Positions 6,299 through 8,898 of a stretch of 8,898 nt of DNA are shown piece after piece (position 1 is the stretch's first letter; every line of letters begins with the position of its first letter). Under the pieces are notes generated by a model. It had not been told where the DNA came from, did not search any database, and was given only the letters and a program-made list of their open reading frames with translations. Made by a program: the position numbers and the translations under genes. Origin of the DNA: Novosphingobium sp. GTDB taxonomy: Bacteria; Pseudomonadota; Alphaproteobacteria; Sphingomonadales; Sphingomonadaceae. Location of the stretch: NCBI GenBank assembly GCA_020853995.1, contig JADYXV010000024.1, positions 1-8,898 on the forward strand. Direction: 5' to 3'.

Positions 6299-7447
6299 GT
6301 GTTCGATACATTCACGCTTGCACCTTTGCCGCCAGAGGATGAAGCAATCCGCCCGCAGATCCGCGCCTTTATCGAGCGTGAGATTGCCGGGATGCCTTTG
6401 GCAAAGCGCGCGCGGACGTGGATGGGCTTTGATCCTGAATTCAGCCGTGCGCTGGGGCGCGAAGGGTTTTTGGGACTGACGTTGCCAAAGGCCTATGGCG
6501 GGCAGGAGCGTGGACCGTTCGCACGCTTCGTGGTGGTTGAAGAGCTGTTGATTGCGGGCGCGCCGGTTGCCGCCCACTGGATTGCCGATCGTCAAAGCGC
6601 ACCGCTGCTCTTGAACTTCGGGACCGAGCATCAGCGCCAGAAGCACATTCCCGCGATCTGTCGGGGGGAGCAGATATTCTGCATCGGCATGAGCGAGCCG
6701 GGATCGGGATCGGATCTGGCCAGCGTTCGGACGCGGGCCGAACGGACGCCTGCTGGCGGCTGGCTGGTCAACGGGCAGAAGATCTGGACGACCAATGCGA
6801 TGCATTCTGACTACATGATTGCGCTGATCCGCACATCGGGTTCGGCGGCAGACCGCAATGCGGGGTTGTCGCAACTGATCATCGATCTGAAGGCGCCCGG
6901 TGTCACGATCCGTCCGATTGTCGATCTGACCGGCGATGCCCACTTTGCCGAAGTTTTCTTTGAAAACGTGGAGTTGGGCGACGATGCTCTGGTCGGCAAT
7001 GAAGGTGAGGGCTGGAACCAGGTCGTGGCCGAGCTGGCGTTTGAACGCTCTGGCCCTGAACGGATCTATTCCAGCGCGCTTTTGCTGGACGCCTGGGTGC
7101 GGCATGTGCGGGCTGTGGGGCGGACAGATTGCGCCGCACTGATCGGGCGGCTGACGGCGGAACTGGCAACATTGCGCGCCATGTCGATTGCCTGCACCGC
7201 GCGTTTGGCGTTGGGGGAAAGTCCGGTGGTGGAAGCCAGCATTGTGAAGGATCGCGGCACGTCATTCGAACAGGAATTGCCCGTGGTCATCGCCGATGAT
7301 CTGGCGGCCCATCCTGACGAAGCAGTTGATCCGGAACTGTACCGCACGCTGACATACCTGACACATATTTCACCAAGCTTTTCGTTGCGCGGAGGTACTC
7401 GCGAGATCTTGCGCGGGATCATCGCGCGCGGAATGGGCCTGCGATAA
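6299..7447 (+). CDS. Acyl-CoA dehydrogenase, FAD-motif (alpha-like) subunit
   Basis: A flavoenzyme (382 aa) catalysing alpha,beta-dehydrogenation of an acyl-CoA. It starts with GTG, supported by AAGGA 9 nt upstream. The N-terminal helical domain (to about 120) is followed by the FAD/substrate motif IGMSEPGSGSDLASVRT (129-145) and VNGQKIWTTNA (157-167) of the beta-barrel domain. The MCAD-type catalytic Glu near the C-terminus is Gly here (RGGTREILR, 364-372), while E249 in AFERSG sits where isovaleryl-/long-chain-type enzymes carry the base, so E249 is the likely catalytic residue. The R-x-Q-F-G motif that contacts FAD across the subunit interface is absent; that region reads VRAVGRTDCAALIGRL (270-285). 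The next gene supplies that motif, so a heterotetramer is expected, as described for mycobacterial ChsE/FadE pairs of cholesterol side-chain oxidation. The partner starts 13 bp downstream. Confidence 0.93.
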   Translation: MFDTFTLAPLPPEDEAIRPQIRAFIEREIAGMPLAKRARTWMGFDPEFSRALGREGFLGLTLPKAYGGQERGPFARFVVVEELLIAGAPVAAHWIADRQSAPLLLNFGTEHQRQKHIPAICRGEQIFCIGMSEPGSGSDLASVRTRAERTPAGGWLVNGQKIWTTNAMHSDYMIALIRTSGSAADRNAGLSQLIIDLKAPGVTIRPIVDLTGDAHFAEVFFENVELGDDALVGNEGEGWNQVVAELAFERSGPERIYSSALLLDAWVRHVRAVGRTDCAALIGRLTAELATLRAMSIACTARLALGESPVVEASIVKDRGTSFEQELPVVIADDLAAHPDEAVDPELYRTLTYLTHISPSFSLRGGTREILRGIIARGMGLR

Positions 7448-7460
7448 GGGAGCGCGAGAG

Positions 7461-8432
7461 ATGAACGAACTTCTGGAACCCTTTGTCCGCATGCTCGAAA
7501 GCATTGCTGCACCGGCTGCTGTGCGGGCGGTTGAGCAGGGCGGTTCAGCCGATGCGATGTGGGCTGAAATTGCTGTGTCGGGCTTTCTTGATGCCTTGGT
7601 CAGCGAAGAACAGGGCGGTGCAGGGCTATCGCTGGCCGAAGTGGAACCGCTTTTCGGCGCGCTTGGAGCCCACGCTGTGCCTTTGCCGGTAGGCGAGACG
7701 ATGATTGCGCGCGCGCTTCTGGCGCAAGCAGGCGTGGCGGCACCTGATGGGCCGATTGCGCTGGCAACGTCGGCGGTATCGGGACAAGTTGTGCCGTGCG
7801 GCCTTGTGGCGGACCATGTGTTGCTGGACCGGGGTGATGCCCTTGCGCTCGTAGCAGCGGCAGATTTGCAGGTTGCGCCGCTTGGTATTCACGGTGCGCT
7901 GGCGGCGCGCATATCGTGGCAGGACGCTCTGTCAGGCGCGGTGCTGCCGCGTCCCGCTGATGGTTTGCGTCCTGTCGCGGCGGCGCTGCGTGCGGCGCTG
8001 ATTGCCGGGTGTGCGGGGCAGTTGTGCACCATGACGTCCAATTACGCCAACGAACGGGTGCAATTTGGCAAGCCGATCGGGCGTCAGCAGGCGTTGCAGC
8101 AGAACCTGGCCGTCATGGCCGAGGACATGATCGCCGCGCGGATTGCGGCACAACTGGGATGCGCTGGCGGGCTGGATATCAGCCTTGCCGCAGCGGCCAC
8201 GGCAAAGGCCACGACATCAGGCATCGTGCCCCGCTTTGCCGCCACCGCCCATGCGGTGCACGGCGCAATCGGTGTGGCCGAAGAATATGACCTGCAATTG
8301 CTGACGCGGCGCTTGCACGAATGGCGGCTGGCCGATGGATCAGAAGGCTACTGGAACGAATTGCTGGGGGCCAAGCGGCTGGAAAGCGATGCCTCGACGC
8401 TCGATTGGGTGCGCGCCGAGGTTTTTGCCTGA
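7461..8432 (+). CDS. Acyl-CoA dehydrogenase-like partner (beta-like) subunit, reduced middle domain
   Basis: A 323-residue acyl-CoA dehydrogenase-family protein, short for the family (usually 370-400). ATG 7461 is preceded by AGGGAG and GAGAG sequence in the 13-bp gap. The N-terminal helical domain is recognisable (GFLDALVSEEQGGAGLSLAE, 41-60). The middle domain is reduced: the (T/S)EPxxGSD FAD motif and the KxWITxA strand are missing, replaced by an Ala/Val-rich stretch (about 98-165). The C-terminal helical domain is good: NERVQFGKPIGRQQA (197-211) carries R199 and Q201-F202-G203, then HGAIG (267-271) and LLTRRLHEW (280-288). The EGT-type catalytic Glu is not seen. It most likely pairs with the preceding protein to complete its FAD site and is probably inactive alone. 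Absence of frame disruption and a clean start and stop argue against a decayed gene. Confidence 0.88.
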   Translation: MNELLEPFVRMLESIAAPAAVRAVEQGGSADAMWAEIAVSGFLDALVSEEQGGAGLSLAEVEPLFGALGAHAVPLPVGETMIARALLAQAGVAAPDGPIALATSAVSGQVVPCGLVADHVLLDRGDALALVAAADLQVAPLGIHGALAARISWQDALSGAVLPRPADGLRPVAAALRAALIAGCAGQLCTMTSNYANERVQFGKPIGRQQALQQNLAVMAEDMIAARIAAQLGCAGGLDISLAAAATAKATTSGIVPRFAATAHAVHGAIGVAEEYDLQLLTRRLHEWRLADGSEGYWNELLGAKRLESDASTLDWVRAEVFA

Positions 8433-8440
8433 ACAGTCAG

Positions 8441-8469
8441 GTAGCGTCGTGGCTTGTTCGCGGCGCTAC
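8441..8469. terminator. Weak hairpin between convergent genes
   Basis: GTAGCG (8441-8446) and CGCTAC (8464-8469) could form a 6-bp stem with a 17-nt loop between the dehydrogenase stop and the SnoaL-like stop, overlapping the latter. There is no T-run and the loop is long, so termination is only suggested by position. Confidence 0.22.
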
Positions 8470-8897
8470 TCGTCCCACTGTATGAGATGGCTGATGTCGG
8501 TGCGCTCTTCAGGCTTGCGTCCGGTGGTTGCAAGTCGCTGGACCGAGAGCCGGCCGCCGGTCTGGCTGAACTTGGTGAGGACTTCGATCACGCGATCGTA
8601 ATAGGTGCTTTCGATGCGCCAGACTCCGCCTTCGCGGCGGTAGGTATCGGTATAGATTGCGGTGCCGAAGGTGTGATCGTCTTTCTCGGTATCGATGAAC
8701 ACGTCTTGCAGATACCAGATGCCGGTTGCGGTGTTGTCGCCGGTGATCGCCACTTCGGGCATGATTCCGATATGCATGGCCGCAGCGCCTGAATGGAACG
8801 AATTGGCGAGGAATTCGAGCATCGCCGCACGGCCTTTGAGCGAGACTTTGTACGTGCCGCCATTGTAAGTGCAGGCGACATTTTCAACGAAGATGTC
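8466..8897 (-). CDS. SnoaL-like / NTF2-fold protein, 5' end outside window
   Basis: The minus-strand frame is open to the window edge, giving 143 C-terminal residues of a protein expected to be about 170-185 aa; the N-terminal helices are missing. The order of segments is typical of SnoaL-like (SnoaL_4, NTF2-fold, ketosteroid-isomerase-like) proteins: DIFVENVACTY, KGRAAMLEFLANSF, MHIGIMPEVAITGDNTATGIWYL (with the conserved His after M), GTAIYTDTYRREGGVWRI, then STYYDRVIEV. Past the fold is a polar tail of about 35 residues ending LIQWDE. Members bind small hydrophobic molecules and act as cyclases, isomerases, dehydratases or with no known activity. Such proteins often accompany steroid and terpenoid catabolic genes in sphingomonads and actinobacteria, which suits this neighbourhood. 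It is convergent with the dehydrogenase pair (33-bp gap), so it belongs to a separate transcript starting to the right. Confidence 0.82.
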   Translation of the reverse strand, partial: DIFVENVACTYNGGTYKVSLKGRAAMLEFLANSFHSGAAAMHIGIMPEVAITGDNTATGIWYLQDVFIDTEKDDHTFGTAIYTDTYRREGGVWRIESTYYDRVIEVLTKFSQTGGRLSVQRLATTGRKPEERTDISHLIQWDE

Positions 8898-8898
8898 A

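Noticed and set aside
6059..7105. 348-codon minus-strand open frame opposite the regulator end and first dehydrogenase
   Set aside because: No domain, basic low-complexity composition, spans two well-supported plus-strand genes.
7461..8432. Second dehydrogenase-like gene as a decaying pseudogene
   Set aside because: Although short and lacking the FAD motif, it has a clean start, ribosome site, intact frame and a conserved C-terminal domain that complements its neighbour.
1..8898. Mobile element, CRISPR array, tRNA/rRNA or defence system
   Set aside because: No transposase, integrase, repeat-spacer pattern, RNA gene signature or defence-type domain was seen on either strand.

Overview
The window is high-GC DNA (a little over 60% by eye) with dense, short-gapped catabolic genes. 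It fits an alphaproteobacterium, most likely a sphingomonad such as Novosphingobium or Sphingobium. That assignment is inferred from the mix of families (KshA-type Rieske oxygenase, paired acyl-CoA dehydrogenases, SnoaL-like protein, Tat-exported amidase) and cannot be proved without a database search. There are nine protein genes, two of them cut by the window edges. I see no tRNA, rRNA, CRISPR array, insertion sequence or integrase.

Left block (2-4317, + strand): the C-terminal half of an acyl-CoA ligase; an amidohydrolase-fold protein whose usual metal ligands are mostly replaced; a KshA-like Rieske mononuclear-iron oxygenase; and a Tat-exported amidase-signature enzyme overlapping the oxygenase by ATGA. 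Spacing is 1 bp, 119 bp and a 4-bp overlap, so these are probably one or two transcription units. A near-perfect GC-rich hairpin sits between this block and the convergent gene that follows.

Middle (4380-6226): a crotonase-family gene on the minus strand (TTG start, good ribosome binding site) is divergent from a LysR-type regulator on the plus strand. The 143-bp space between them holds an extended -10 promoter and a CACAT-N6-ATGTG dyad, a plausible LysR operator.

Right block (6299-8432, + strand): two adjacent acyl-CoA dehydrogenase-family genes. The first keeps the FAD-binding middle-domain motif and a candidate catalytic Glu but lacks the R-x-Q-F-G motif. The second keeps R-x-Q-F-G but has a shrunken middle domain without the FAD motif. 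They look like the two halves of an alpha2-beta2 enzyme of the type known from actinobacterial steroid side-chain catabolism. A convergent, 5'-truncated SnoaL-like gene closes the window.

Taken together, CoA activation, heteromeric acyl-CoA dehydrogenation, crotonase chemistry and a KshA-type Rieske hydroxylase suggest breakdown of a bulky alicyclic substrate such as a steroid, bile acid or terpenoid. The substrate is an inference. The amidase and the degenerate amidohydrolase have no obvious place in the known steroid pathways and are the least explained parts.
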